The notes beneath the pieces are model-generated. The model ran no database searches and was not told the origin of the DNA. It saw only the letters and a program-made list of their open reading frames with translations. A stretch of 13,664 nt of DNA, taken from the NCBI GenBank assembly GCA_023384025.1, contig JAHDXX010000072.1, positions 1 to 13,664 of the forward strand. Direction: 5' to 3'. The translations under genes were made by a program, and so were the position numbers. The DNA comes from Sphingomonadaceae bacterium. Lineage in GTDB: Bacteria > Pseudomonadota > Alphaproteobacteria > Sphingomonadales > Sphingomonadaceae. Within the stretch, counting starts at the first letter, position 1, and the number at the start of each line of letters is the position of its first letter. Shown piece by piece: positions 1-7,100 of this stretch.

Positions 1-262
1 CGCCACGGTCATGGACAAGGTCGCGGTCAACCGTGCGTGCAAGGCGCTGGAAGCGCGCGAGCTGCTGGTGCGCGAACCGAACCGGGCTGACGGGCGTTCG
101 CACCATCTCGAGCTGACCGAAGCGGGCAAGGCCATGCACGGCCGGATCATGCCACTCGCCCGGCAGATGGAGCAGCGCCTGTTCGGTGCCCTGGGCGATG
201 CCGAGCGGGAGACGTTCGCGCGCTTGCTGGCGGTGGTGCGCGACCAGGCCCGGACAGACTGA
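1..262 (+). CDS. MarR-family transcriptional regulator, C-terminal part (5' truncated by window edge)
   Basis: Only the 3' end is present; the frame is open from base 2 and stops with TGA at 260-262. The visible 86 residues cover the recognition helix of a winged helix-turn-helix (MDKVAVNRACKALEARELL), the wing with the typical NRADGRSHHLELTEAG pattern, and the C-terminal dimerisation helix. The D-x-R wing followed by LTEAG is characteristic of MarR proteins, which bind DNA as dimers and usually repress nearby genes until a small phenolic or oxidant ligand releases them. An internal ATG at base 11 is in frame but lies inside the DNA-binding domain, so it is not the real start. The gene converges on tadC, so it is not part of the pilus operon. 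Ligand and targets cannot be read from this fragment. Confidence 0.9.
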   Translation, partial: ATVMDKVAVNRACKALEARELLVREPNRADGRSHHLELTEAGKAMHGRIMPLARQMEQRLFGALGDAERETFARLLAVVRDQARTD

Positions 263-291
263 ACCCGCCACCGGCGTACCGGCAGCGGGTT
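262..291. terminator. Possible bidirectional terminator hairpin between marR-like gene and tadC
   Basis: An inverted repeat lies in the 45-base convergent gap. AACCCGC at 262-268 pairs with GCGGGTT at 285-291, and inside it CCGG 271-274 pairs with CCGG 279-282 around a CGTA loop, with two mismatched positions between the stems. It sits directly after the plus-strand stop and just beyond the tadC stop, the expected place for a shared terminator. There is no clear T-tract on either side, so intrinsic termination is not proven. Confidence 0.4.
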
Positions 292-307
292 CCCTGTCTG
301 GTCTGGC

Positions 308-1324
308 TTACTTGGCCTTGGCCGGGCCGTCGTCGGAGAAGGCGTCGGCGATCGAACAGGCCGCCGGGCCGAGAATGACGATGAACAGCACGGGCAGGAT
401 GAACAGGATCAGCGGCACGGTCATGATCGCCGGCAGACGCGCAGCCTTCTCTTCCGCGCGCATCATGCGCTCGTTTCGGAACTCAGCCGACAGCACGCGC
501 AGTGCCGAGGCCAGCGGAGTACCGTAACGCTCGGTCTGGATCATGGTCGTGACCACGCCCTTCACCGCATCGAGATCGACGCGATAGGCAAGGTTGTCGA
601 ATGCCATCTTGCGCTCGTTGAGGAACGACAGCTCGATGGCGGTCAGGGCGAATTCGTCACCCAGTTCGGGGTAAGCCCGGCCCAGTTCCTTTGCCACGCG
701 GTTGAATGCAGCGTCGACAGTCAGACCGGCTTCGGCGCAGATGACCAGCAGGTCGAGCGCGTCAGGCAGGCCCTTGCGGATCGCATCGACGCGCTTGCCT
801 GACTTGTTCTGCAGGAAGATTTCCGGGCCCTTGTACCCGGCAAACAGCATGGCCCCCATGCCTGCGACCCGCTTCATCCCGCTCCAGTCGGGGAAGTAGT
901 CGATGACATAGATCACCACGAACCCGATGATCCCGAGGATGATCGGCAGGATCATGCGCAGGGCGATGACGTAAACCGCCAGCTCCTTGTTGCGATAGCC
1001 CGCGTGAGCCAGCTTCTGCTGGACTTCCTGGATCTGGCTTTGCTGGAGGACCTTCATGCCCGCCAGCGTGTCTTTCATCTTCTCGGTTTTTTCCGACTTG
1101 CGGACGAGGCTCTGGCGCTTCTTCGAAGTGCTCTTGACGATACCCTGCTTGAGCTCTTCGCGCCGATCGGTCAGCGCCTTGACGCGCTTTGCCATCGGGT
1201 CGCGCACAGTGATGGCGGCATAGATTGCCATCATCACTGCAAGCGCGGCAACGCCGGCCAGGATTGTCCCGACCATGACGACGTCGAAGCCGAGAAGCGT
1301 GGGTCCTGAGGGCTGGTTGATCAT
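308..1324 (-). CDS. tadC: Tad pilus inner-membrane platform protein TadC (CpaH), type II secretion F domain
   Basis: This 338-residue protein is one of the two inner-membrane platform subunits that, with TadB, couple the motor ATPase to Flp pilin assembly. An N-terminal membrane helix (about residues 14-38) is followed by a basic, helical cytoplasmic stretch (about 42-105), membrane helices around 115-142, the T2SSF (GspF-like) domain from about 185 (RKGLPDALDLLVICAEAGLT), and a strongly hydrophobic final helix (about 298-320). The ATG at 1322-1324 is preferred over an upstream in-frame start at 1381, because the longer version would overlap tadB and add 19 unrelated residues. The start lies 16 bases after the tadB stop. 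It is the last gene of the operon here; tadD, which commonly follows, is absent. Family assignment is firm. Confidence 0.93.
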   Translation of the reverse strand: MINQPSGPTLLGFDVVMVGTILAGVAALAVMMAIYAAITVRDPMAKRVKALTDRREELKQGIVKSTSKKRQSLVRKSEKTEKMKDTLAGMKVLQQSQIQEVQQKLAHAGYRNKELAVYVIALRMILPIILGIIGFVVIYVIDYFPDWSGMKRVAGMGAMLFAGYKGPEIFLQNKSGKRVDAIRKGLPDALDLLVICAEAGLTVDAAFNRVAKELGRAYPELGDEFALTAIELSFLNERKMAFDNLAYRVDLDAVKGVVTTMIQTERYGTPLASALRVLSAEFRNERMMRAEEKAARLPAIMTVPLILFILPVLFIVILGPAACSIADAFSDDGPAKAK

Positions 1325-1340
1325 TGCTCGCAGTTCCCGC

Positions 1341-2312
1341 TCAGATTTCGAAGCTGACCATCTTGGCCATGATGAAGGCACCGATGCTCATCCACACCAG
1401 ACCGCCGAGGCCGGCGACAATGAGGCGATCATCGGAGAAGAAGCCGGCGACGTAACTCGGGTTGATCCACCAGATCATGCCGAACACCATGAAAGGCAGC
1501 GAGCCGACGATATAGGCGGAGGCTTTCGATTCCGAGCTCATCGCCCGGATCTTCAGCTTCATCTGGGCGCGCTTGCGCAGCACGTCAGCCAGGTTCGACA
1601 GCGTTTCGGCGAGGTTGCCCCCGGTTTCGCGCTGGATCGCCAGCGTGATGCAGAAGAAGTTGAATTCCGGAATGCCGAGACGGTCGGCTGTTTCCTGGAG
1701 CGATTCCTCCATGGTGCGACCGATGCGGATGCGCTCGACCACGCCCTTGAATTCGATCCCGACCGGGCCGGGCACTTCCTGTGCCACCACCGCAAGCGTT
1801 TCAGTGACCGGCAAGCCGGACCGAAGGCCGCGCACGAGCAGTTCGATCGCGTCCGGAAACTTCGCGTTGAAATCGCCGGTCCGCTTCTTGATGAAATAGT
1901 TCACCGCCATGTGCGGCAGGCCCGCGCCGATCACCGCACCCACACCCAGCGAGAGCAACGGGGCGCCCGAGCGCAGGAATACCACGACCGCAATTGCCAG
2001 GCCGATACCGATCGACGCGTAGGTATATTGCGAGACGGTCCATTTCTTGCCGGTGCGGTCCAGCCGCATCGCCAGAGCCGCGATCCGCGATTCCGAACCG
2101 GCTTTCATCTGCAGCTTGGGCTTGCGCGAAGCGATCGCCTTTTTCAGCTGCGATTCGACCTTGGCGTCCGTGCTTTCCGAATGGCGATAACGCACCTGGC
2201 TCAGCCGGCGTGCGCTTTCCTTTGCCGGGGAGGGGCCGTTCAGCAGAGTGTAGCCGACAGCGAGCAACGCCATCAGACCCATCGCAAACAGCAGGAGCTG
2301 GAAAATGCTCAT
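1341..2312 (-). CDS. tadB: Tad pilus inner-membrane platform protein TadB (CpaG), type II secretion F domain
   Basis: This 323-residue protein is the partner of TadC in the inner-membrane assembly platform of the Tad/Flp pilus. It starts with a hydrophobic helix (about residues 4-24), has a basic linker, a membrane region at about 97-140, then the T2SSF domain beginning FPDAIELLVRGLRSGLPVTE at 152, with RETGGNLAETLSNL near 228-241. It ends with two membrane helices (about 263-283 and 296-317). The length fits the family. The ATG at 2310-2312 is preceded by AAGGAAAGGCGG, a usable ribosome binding site about 9 bases upstream. In Caulobacter and most Tad loci the gene directly upstream is cpaF/tadA; here it is cpaE, with a hairpin and a mini-ORF between. 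Confidence 0.94.
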   Translation of the reverse strand: MSIFQLLLFAMGLMALLAVGYTLLNGPSPAKESARRLSQVRYRHSESTDAKVESQLKKAIASRKPKLQMKAGSESRIAALAMRLDRTGKKWTVSQYTYASIGIGLAIAVVVFLRSGAPLLSLGVGAVIGAGLPHMAVNYFIKKRTGDFNAKFPDAIELLVRGLRSGLPVTETLAVVAQEVPGPVGIEFKGVVERIRIGRTMEESLQETADRLGIPEFNFFCITLAIQRETGGNLAETLSNLADVLRKRAQMKLKIRAMSSESKASAYIVGSLPFMVFGMIWWINPSYVAGFFSDDRLIVAGLGGLVWMSIGAFIMAKMVSFEI

Positions 2313-2383
2313 GCCCTGTTACCGCCTTTCCTTAGCCCTCGATTTCCCGTTCCGCGCGCTGGCGCGGAACGGGAATCATTCAT
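2309..2383 (-). CDS. 24-codon bridging mini-ORF between cpaE and tadB (speculative)
   Basis: Immediately after the cpaE TGA, in the same frame, comes ATG. The frame then stays open for 24 codons and ends in a TGA that overlaps the tadB ATG as ATGA. The peptide begins MNDSRSAPARGT and is Arg/Gly-rich, with no recognisable domain. There is no strong ribosome binding site, so translation would depend on reinitiation by ribosomes leaving cpaE. It could be a coupling leader, a relic of a lost cpaF gene, or a chance open frame in GC-rich DNA. The frame contains the perfect hairpin at 2344-2375, which constrains its sequence. I recognise no homologue and call it only because of its exact fit between the two genes. 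Confidence 0.2.
   Translation of the reverse strand: MNDSRSAPARGTGNRGLRKGGNRA
2344..2375 (-). repeat. Perfect 14-bp inverted repeat with 4-base loop (RNA hairpin) between cpaE and tadB
   Basis: TTCCCGTTCCGCGC (2344-2357) is exactly complementary to GCGCGGAACGGGAA (2362-2375), with GCTG between. The stem is GC-rich and would be very stable in RNA. It starts 8 bases after the cpaE stop and ends 31 bases before tadB. On the minus strand it is followed by ATCGAGG, not a T-run, so it is not a classical intrinsic terminator. A role in mRNA processing, protection of the upstream transcript end or partial attenuation is possible. It is the strongest simple inverted repeat I found in the window. Confidence 0.75.
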
Positions 2384-3667
2384 TCACTCTGCCGGAACCT
2401 TGGTCGCAGCCTTCTTGTCCTTCTTGGCCAGCAGCGACTTGAGATCGAAGCTGCCCAGGAGAGACTTCTTGGCTGCCGGCGCCGCTGCGTCCGCTTCTTC
2501 CTCGCTGACGCCCATGATCCGCTCGCCGAGCTGACGCATGACCGAGCTGGCCTTGGCAGAACGGTTGGCTTCGACGAAGGTCTGGCCCAGCTTTGCTGCG
2601 TTGGCGGCAGCCTTGAAGTCGTACGGGATGATGAAGTCGATCGGACGCTCGATCGAAGCTTCGAAATCCGCCTTGCTGATCTCGCCGGTACCGGCCTGGG
2701 CCTTGTTGACCACGACCAGCGGCTGGGCGTGGGCCGCATTGGCCTTGAGCCACGACAGGATCCGGATCGTGTCGCGGGCAGAAGCCAGCGTCATTTCCGC
2801 GGTCAGCACCACCACGTTCACATCGGCAAACAGGTGGGGGAAGTTGACCAGCATGTTGCGCGGCAGGTCGATCACGGTCATCTCGAACGCCTGGCGGAAC
2901 TCTTCCTCCAGCTGCACGAACGCCGACCCGTCGGTCATCAGCGGCGAGTTGATCGGCGCTTCAGCGGACAGGATCGCCAGGTTCTCGTTCGCGCGGATCA
3001 TGGCGCGCTCGATGAACAGGCCGTCGATCCGGCTCGGGTTGTCGATCGCATCGGTCAGGCCGCGACCTGGTTCGAGGTCGAGCGACAGGGCGCCGGTGCC
3101 GAAGTGGACATCGAGGTCCAGCAGGGCGGTCGGCATCTTGTTGTCGTTGCTGAACGCCCAGGCGAGCGAGGTCGCAAGGGTCGAGGCGCCGGTGCCACCG
3201 CGTGTGCCGATCACCGCAGTGGTGATGTGGCGGCGGGCAGTCGCACCGTCGTTGGAGCGCGGCGCCATGAACACGGCCTGCGCCTGGGTCAGGGCATCAC
3301 GCAATTGCCCGGCCGAAAGCGGCTTGAGCAAATAGTCATGGATGCCGGAGCCGAGCAGGTCGCGGTAGAGGCGGACATCATTGACCTGGCCGATCGCGAT
3401 CACGACCGTGCCGGGCTCGCAGACTTCAGCCAGCGCGTTGATATCGCTCAGCGGATCGCCGCTTTCCGACAGGTCGACCATCAGGATGTTCGGGCTCGCC
3501 GCGACCGAGAGCGACTGCACGGCATTGCGCAGGCCGCCCTTGGCGCATTTTTCCGGGGCCCAGCCCATTTCGATCACGACCGGGCGCAGCACATCGAGTG
3601 CGGCCTCGTCGCAGATGAAGGCGGCAAAGGGATCGCGATTGCCGTTGGGTTTCCAAGGTGCGTTCAT
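2384..3667 (-). CDS. cpaE: CpaE/TadZ-family pilus localisation ATPase (receiver-like + ParA/MinD-like domain)
   Basis: This 427-residue cytoplasmic protein positions the Tad apparatus, often at a pole. The N-terminal part (about 10-133) looks like a response-regulator receiver domain: an Asp in ILMVDLSE (D65), GSGIHDYLLKPLS near 106-118. The C-terminal part (about 148-385) is a SIMIBI ATPase. The Walker A region reads GTRGGTGAST (154-163), with Arg and Ala where canonical ParA/MinD proteins have Lys, an atypical form known in CpaE/TadZ. Further landmarks are ALLDLD (181-186), Walker B-like MTVIDLPR (D267) and VVVNKAQAG (318-326). The tail (about 395-427) is Lys/Ala-rich. The ATG at 3665-3667 has AAGGGGA upstream and lies 11 bases from the cpaD stop. 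The expected downstream partner cpaF is missing. Confidence 0.93.
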   Translation of the reverse strand: MNAPWKPNGNRDPFAAFICDEAALDVLRPVVIEMGWAPEKCAKGGLRNAVQSLSVAASPNILMVDLSESGDPLSDINALAEVCEPGTVVIAIGQVNDVRLYRDLLGSGIHDYLLKPLSAGQLRDALTQAQAVFMAPRSNDGATARRHITTAVIGTRGGTGASTLATSLAWAFSNDNKMPTALLDLDVHFGTGALSLDLEPGRGLTDAIDNPSRIDGLFIERAMIRANENLAILSAEAPINSPLMTDGSAFVQLEEEFRQAFEMTVIDLPRNMLVNFPHLFADVNVVVLTAEMTLASARDTIRILSWLKANAAHAQPLVVVNKAQAGTGEISKADFEASIERPIDFIIPYDFKAAANAAKLGQTFVEANRSAKASSVMRQLGERIMGVSEEEADAAAPAAKKSLLGSFDLKSLLAKKDKKAATKVPAE

Positions 3668-3678
3668 CGACTGTCCCC

Positions 3679-4320
3679 TTATTCTTCCGACGAAACTTGC
3701 TTGAGGCCGCCTTCGCCGGTCGGCTTCTGGTCGCGATAGCTGCCGATGGCCTTGTTCGAAGTGGCGACGACGGTTTCTCCGGTGCCCTTCTGCCCGCGGA
3801 TCAGATCTTCCGGATTGGCGACCATGGCAGCAAGGTTGCCGTTCACGGCACAGCCGTAACCTGGCGAAGTCGCGTTGTTGTAATTCATGTCCGACTTGGC
3901 CGACCAGTCAGGGCAGCCCGGCACATGCGCGGTCGAGCGGGTCAGCACCACGCGGGCAGTGCCCGGCGTGACGTAGCCCGGTGTGACCGGCGCACCTTCG
4001 CTCACGAGGATGCCGTGGCGAGCAGCAAGGTCAGCGATGGCACTGCGAGTAGCGCCCGACATGCTCGGATCGTCGATCGAGACCCGGTCGCCGTAGCGCA
4101 GGTCCATGGCTTCGAACCAGCCGGCAAGGCGCTGCTGTTCCGGAACCGACAGGCCGCCGCCGCTGGTGCGCACGTCGAGAGTGTAGTTGGTCCGTTCAAC
4201 CACCGGTTGTTTGGTCGAATTGAGGCTCTTGTTGCTCGGCATGCCGCCGCAGGCCGAGAGCGTCAGCCCGAGCGAGATGGCGATTGCGGTAGCCAGTTTG
4301 CGATTGATAGCCTTGGGCAT
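3679..4320 (-). CDS. cpaD: Tad pilus outer-membrane lipoprotein CpaD
   Basis: This 213-residue protein has a lipoprotein signal: basic start MPKAINRK, hydrophobic stretch, lipobox LSAC with the lipidated Cys at 24. It belongs to the CpaD family, lipoproteins that help assemble or stabilise the CpaC secretin in the outer membrane. Supporting features are NYTLDV (45-50), a periplasmic domain around 60-130, and the conserved C-terminal block GCPDW (135-139) through NLAAMVANPEDLIRGQ (162-177). Cys136 and Cys157 may form a disulfide. The ATG at 4318-4320 was chosen because AAGGTGA, a near-ideal ribosome binding site, sits 5 bases upstream; the GTG at 4327-4329 is inside that site. The gene lies 17 bases after cpaC and 11 before cpaE. 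Confidence 0.92.
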   Translation of the reverse strand: MPKAINRKLATAIAISLGLTLSACGGMPSNKSLNSTKQPVVERTNYTLDVRTSGGGLSVPEQQRLAGWFEAMDLRYGDRVSIDDPSMSGATRSAIADLAARHGILVSEGAPVTPGYVTPGTARVVLTRSTAHVPGCPDWSAKSDMNYNNATSPGYGCAVNGNLAAMVANPEDLIRGQKGTGETVVATSNKAIGSYRDQKPTGEGGLKQVSSEE

Positions 4321-4337
4321 CGTGATCACCTTTCGCG

Positions 4338-5909
4338 TTAGAGGCTGAAGCCAGGAGCGACCGCGACGGCCTTGCCATCGCTGTCTTTCTTGGACGGTTT
4401 CTTGTCTGCCGAACGCTTCGATTCGCGCGAAGGCGCAGCCGGCAGCACAGCGGCCGGATCGATCCGCGAAACCGCCGGGGGCGTGCCGTCGCGATCCTGC
4501 GCACTCGGCTTCGGACGGCTTACGCCGCTTTCACCTGCGTTTTCACGGTAGCCGATCAGGCTTTCCAACTCGCCTGCGGCGTTGAAGCCGTCCGTCGGCA
4601 GCACGATGTCGCCATCGTTGACAGGCTGGACAAGATACGGCGTGACCACGATCACCAGCTCGGTTTCGCCTTTGCGGAACGAACGCGAGCGGAACAGGTT
4701 GCCCAGGATCGGCACGTCGCCGGCACCCGGGGCCTTGTCGAGGGTGTTCTGCGCGCCATTGCTCATCAGACCCGCGATCATGAAGCTCTGGCCGGAACCG
4801 AGCTCGATGGTGGTTTCCGCGCGGCGGATGGTCAGGGCCGGAATCTGGAAGCCGTTCAGCACGACCGCGCCTTGTGACGACAGTTCGGACACTTCCGGAC
4901 GGACCCGGATCGAGATCCGGCCGTTCGAGAGCACTGTCGGCGTGTAAGCGAGGCTGACCCCGAACTTGCGGTATTCCACGGCGGTGGTGCCAAGGCCCTG
5001 GCTGATCGGGATGGGGAACTCGCCTCCCGCCAGGAACTCCGCAGTTTCGCCCGACAGCGCGGTCAGGTTCGGCTGCGATAGCGTGGTCACCAAGCCTTTC
5101 TGTTCGGCAAGATCAAGTGTGGCTGCCAGATCGACGCCGAACAGCCTGCCGAGTCCGGCGAACGTGGATCCACGCGCGCCAACGGTCCTAATCACAGTCG
5201 TGCCATCATCACCGCTGGTTACGTTGACACCGGCAGGGCCGCCCGGGTTATATTGCGTTACCGCGCCGCGGCCAGAACCGACCCCGAACTGGAATCCGTT
5301 GCTGGAATCTGCAGACGTCAAGTTCGCACCAATGTCCCGAACCAGCGTTCGACTCACTTCGGCAAAGCGCACCTGCAGGTTGACCTGCAGCGGCGTCGCC
5401 ATCTTCAGGCGGCTGATGACATTGGTGTCTTCACCGACGAACGCCTGAACCAGACGCTCGGCCTCGGCCGCATCCTCGGGTGCGGCAATCGTGCCGGTCA
5501 GCAGGACAGTGTTGGTGCCCATGGTCGCGACCGAGATCTTGGCTTCCGGCATGGCCAGCGCCAGCATCTGGTCGACGCTGCTGATGTTGTTGCCCACCCG
5601 CACGTTGGCCGACCACACGATGTCGCCGGCTGCATTGCTGGCATAGACCGTGGTTTCGCCACCGGTCTTGCCGAACACATAGAGCTGGCGCTGCGACTTG
5701 ACCTGCACATCGGCGATCTGGTCGTTGGCGATGAACACGTCGGACATGGCGCCCGGCACGCTGATCAGTTCGCCGCGTCCGATCGACAGCACGATCGTCT
5801 GGGCCGGCTTGACGATGCCCTGGGCCGAGGCGGTCCCGGCGGCGGTCATGGCGACTGGCGTCATGACGAGGCTGGCAAGCAGCGCGGTGGTGGTCAGGCG
5901 GTGTTTCAT
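4338..5909 (-). CDS. cpaC: Tad pilus outer-membrane secretin CpaC (RcpA)
   Basis: This is the outer-membrane channel through which the Flp pilus exits. From the ATG at 5907-5909 the protein has 523 residues: a Sec signal peptide (about 1-29, TASAQG cleavage region), an N-terminal secretin pilus-type domain (about 38-95, IGRGELISVPG), a BON-like domain (about 111-158), and the secretin domain (about 258-430). The last includes VPILGNLF (399-406) and the membrane signature TELVIVVTPYLVQP (417-430). A roughly 90-residue tail follows, rich in Lys, Ser and Pro and probably disordered. An alternative ATG at 5973-5975 adds 22 residues and has the stronger ribosome binding site (AAGGGGG, 5 bases away). 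I prefer 5909 because it gives a normal-length signal peptide, but the start is genuinely uncertain. Confidence 0.93.
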   Translation of the reverse strand: MKHRLTTTALLASLVMTPVAMTAAGTASAQGIVKPAQTIVLSIGRGELISVPGAMSDVFIANDQIADVQVKSQRQLYVFGKTGGETTVYASNAAGDIVWSANVRVGNNISSVDQMLALAMPEAKISVATMGTNTVLLTGTIAAPEDAAEAERLVQAFVGEDTNVISRLKMATPLQVNLQVRFAEVSRTLVRDIGANLTSADSSNGFQFGVGSGRGAVTQYNPGGPAGVNVTSGDDGTTVIRTVGARGSTFAGLGRLFGVDLAATLDLAEQKGLVTTLSQPNLTALSGETAEFLAGGEFPIPISQGLGTTAVEYRKFGVSLAYTPTVLSNGRISIRVRPEVSELSSQGAVVLNGFQIPALTIRRAETTIELGSGQSFMIAGLMSNGAQNTLDKAPGAGDVPILGNLFRSRSFRKGETELVIVVTPYLVQPVNDGDIVLPTDGFNAAGELESLIGYRENAGESGVSRPKPSAQDRDGTPPAVSRIDPAAVLPAAPSRESKRSADKKPSKKDSDGKAVAVAPGFSL

Positions 5910-5986
5910 GCTCTTGCCCTTCGGTTGGCCCTCGCGGGCCGGGTCAGTGCGGAAGCGGATCGAAGTGATGGTCATGTCGGCCCCCT

Positions 5987-7015
5987 TCAGCGCGTGCTGC
6001 CGGTCTTGCCGACCGCTTCGGTTGAGGTGATCTTCCCTCGGGTAACGCGCACGGTCGGGCCCTGCGGTACGCTCGGCTGGGCCGCCGGGGCGCCCGAAGG
6101 CGCTTCTGCGGGAGCGCTGTAGCCACCTACCGGACGTGCGGGGGGCAGCGTGCTGCGCTGGAAGCGCGACACGTCACCGCCGGTCACAAAGCTGGCACCC
6201 TTGTCGATCGGGCGAGCCATGGCCTGGCGCAGCAGCTTTTCTTCCTGCTCCGGCGTGGCATTGTCGGGGATCTTCACTTCGCCGGCAGCGATGGCCCGTT
6301 CCAGTTCGCCCTGGTTGTCGGCAATCGAGCGCAACGACAGGCTGAGCGTGCCGATGGTCTGGGCGACTGCCACCTTTTCAGCAATCTTGGGCGTCACTTC
6401 GAGCGTGACGGTGCGGAATGCGCGGACCACGGTGCGGCCCTGCTCGTCGGAACTGCTCTCGGTCGACTGGTCGGTTGCGAGAACGCGCAGGTTGCGCAGG
6501 ATCGTTTCAGAGGCCTTGAGGCCTTCGCCACCATCGCCCTTGACGGTCTGGGTCAGCACCAGGTCGACCCGGTCACCCGGGAAGACGAACCCGGCCACGC
6601 CGGTCTTGGCGGACACAGGGACAGTAACGGCGCGCATGCCCGGGCCAAGGGCCGCGGCAAGGAAGCCACGGTCGCCCGGCGCCACCAGCGAGCCCTGGGT
6701 CACCGGTTCGCCTGCCGTGATCGGGAAGCGTACGACGGTGCCGATCAGCTTGCTCACATCCGACTCACCGTCGATGAAGTAAGCGTCCTGCACCAGTTCT
6801 TCCGGCCACTGCTGATAACCGATCGCATCGGCAGTGATGATCGTACCGACCGGCAGCTGACGGTTGGCGACCAGCACCTTCGGTCCGACCGGCTTTTGCG
6901 GAACGGCTTCCGCCTGCGGGGCGGCTGCCCCTGCGAACATGCTCCGAGCAGCAAGCGCGGTACCGATCGCGATGACCAGCGCGCCCAGCAGCAGAACCAG
7001 CTTCTTCCTGTCCAT
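5987..7015 (-). CDS. cpaB: Flp pilus assembly protein CpaB (RcpC)
   Basis: This 342-residue protein is anchored by one N-terminal membrane helix (residues 5-23, KLVLLLGALVIAIGTALA), with the rest in the periplasm. It belongs to the CpaB/RcpC family, which works with the CpaC secretin and carries a SAF (antifreeze-like/flagellar P-ring) domain, here about 45-112 with ANRQLPVGTII. The family block follows, with FPGDRVDLVLT (145-155) and TPKIAEKVAVAQTIGTLSLSLR (about 208-229 as a whole). The C-terminus is Pro/Ala-rich and ends in a short conserved strand, TVRVTRGKIT (321-330). The ATG at 7013-7015 is secure because an in-frame TGA lies two codons upstream. A GGGGGC ribosome binding site lies about 10 bases before it. 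The gap to cpaA is 85 bases, larger than in the rest of the operon. Confidence 0.93.
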   Translation of the reverse strand: MDRKKLVLLLGALVIAIGTALAARSMFAGAAAPQAEAVPQKPVGPKVLVANRQLPVGTIITADAIGYQQWPEELVQDAYFIDGESDVSKLIGTVVRFPITAGEPVTQGSLVAPGDRGFLAAALGPGMRAVTVPVSAKTGVAGFVFPGDRVDLVLTQTVKGDGGEGLKASETILRNLRVLATDQSTESSSDEQGRTVVRAFRTVTLEVTPKIAEKVAVAQTIGTLSLSLRSIADNQGELERAIAAGEVKIPDNATPEQEEKLLRQAMARPIDKGASFVTGGDVSRFQRSTLPPARPVGGYSAPAEAPSGAPAAQPSVPQGPTVRVTRGKITSTEAVGKTGSTR

Positions 7016-7100
7016 GGCTATTCAAGCCCCCTGTCTTGCCCGGCGGGATTGCGGGCGGGTGTGGTTTGCGTCGTTAATCGATGACTGGTTAAAATCGGGT
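7016..7100 (-). promoter_or_regulatory. 85-base cpaA-cpaB gap with paired TTAA motifs; possible internal promoter
   Basis: This is the longest gap inside the pilus operon. Read on the minus strand it has an AT-rich core, TTTTAACCAGTCATCGATTAAC, with two TTAA elements at 7089-7092 and 7074-7077. The first is part of TTAACC, which resembles a CtrA half-site (TTAACCAT), but the 11-base spacing does not match the full CtrA consensus (7 bases). An internal promoter or regulator site is plausible but unproven. Confidence 0.25.

Noticed and set aside
2344..2375. Classical intrinsic terminator ending the operon after cpaE
   Set aside because: No T-run follows the stem on the minus strand, and tadB follows with its own ribosome binding site.
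1275..2534. Long plus-strand open frame (419 codons) antisense to tadB and parts of tadC and cpaE
   Set aside because: It spans three genes with clear family motifs on the minus strand; its composition (His/Arg/Asp-rich, no domain) is typical of an antisense shadow in GC-rich DNA.
2729..3739. 336-codon plus-strand open frame antisense to cpaE
   Set aside because: cpaE has receiver-like and ATPase motifs in the opposite frame; the antisense product is compositionally biased with no domain.
7074..7092. Full CtrA binding site
   Set aside because: The TTAA elements are 11 bases apart rather than the 7 of the consensus; kept only as a weak candidate regulatory region.
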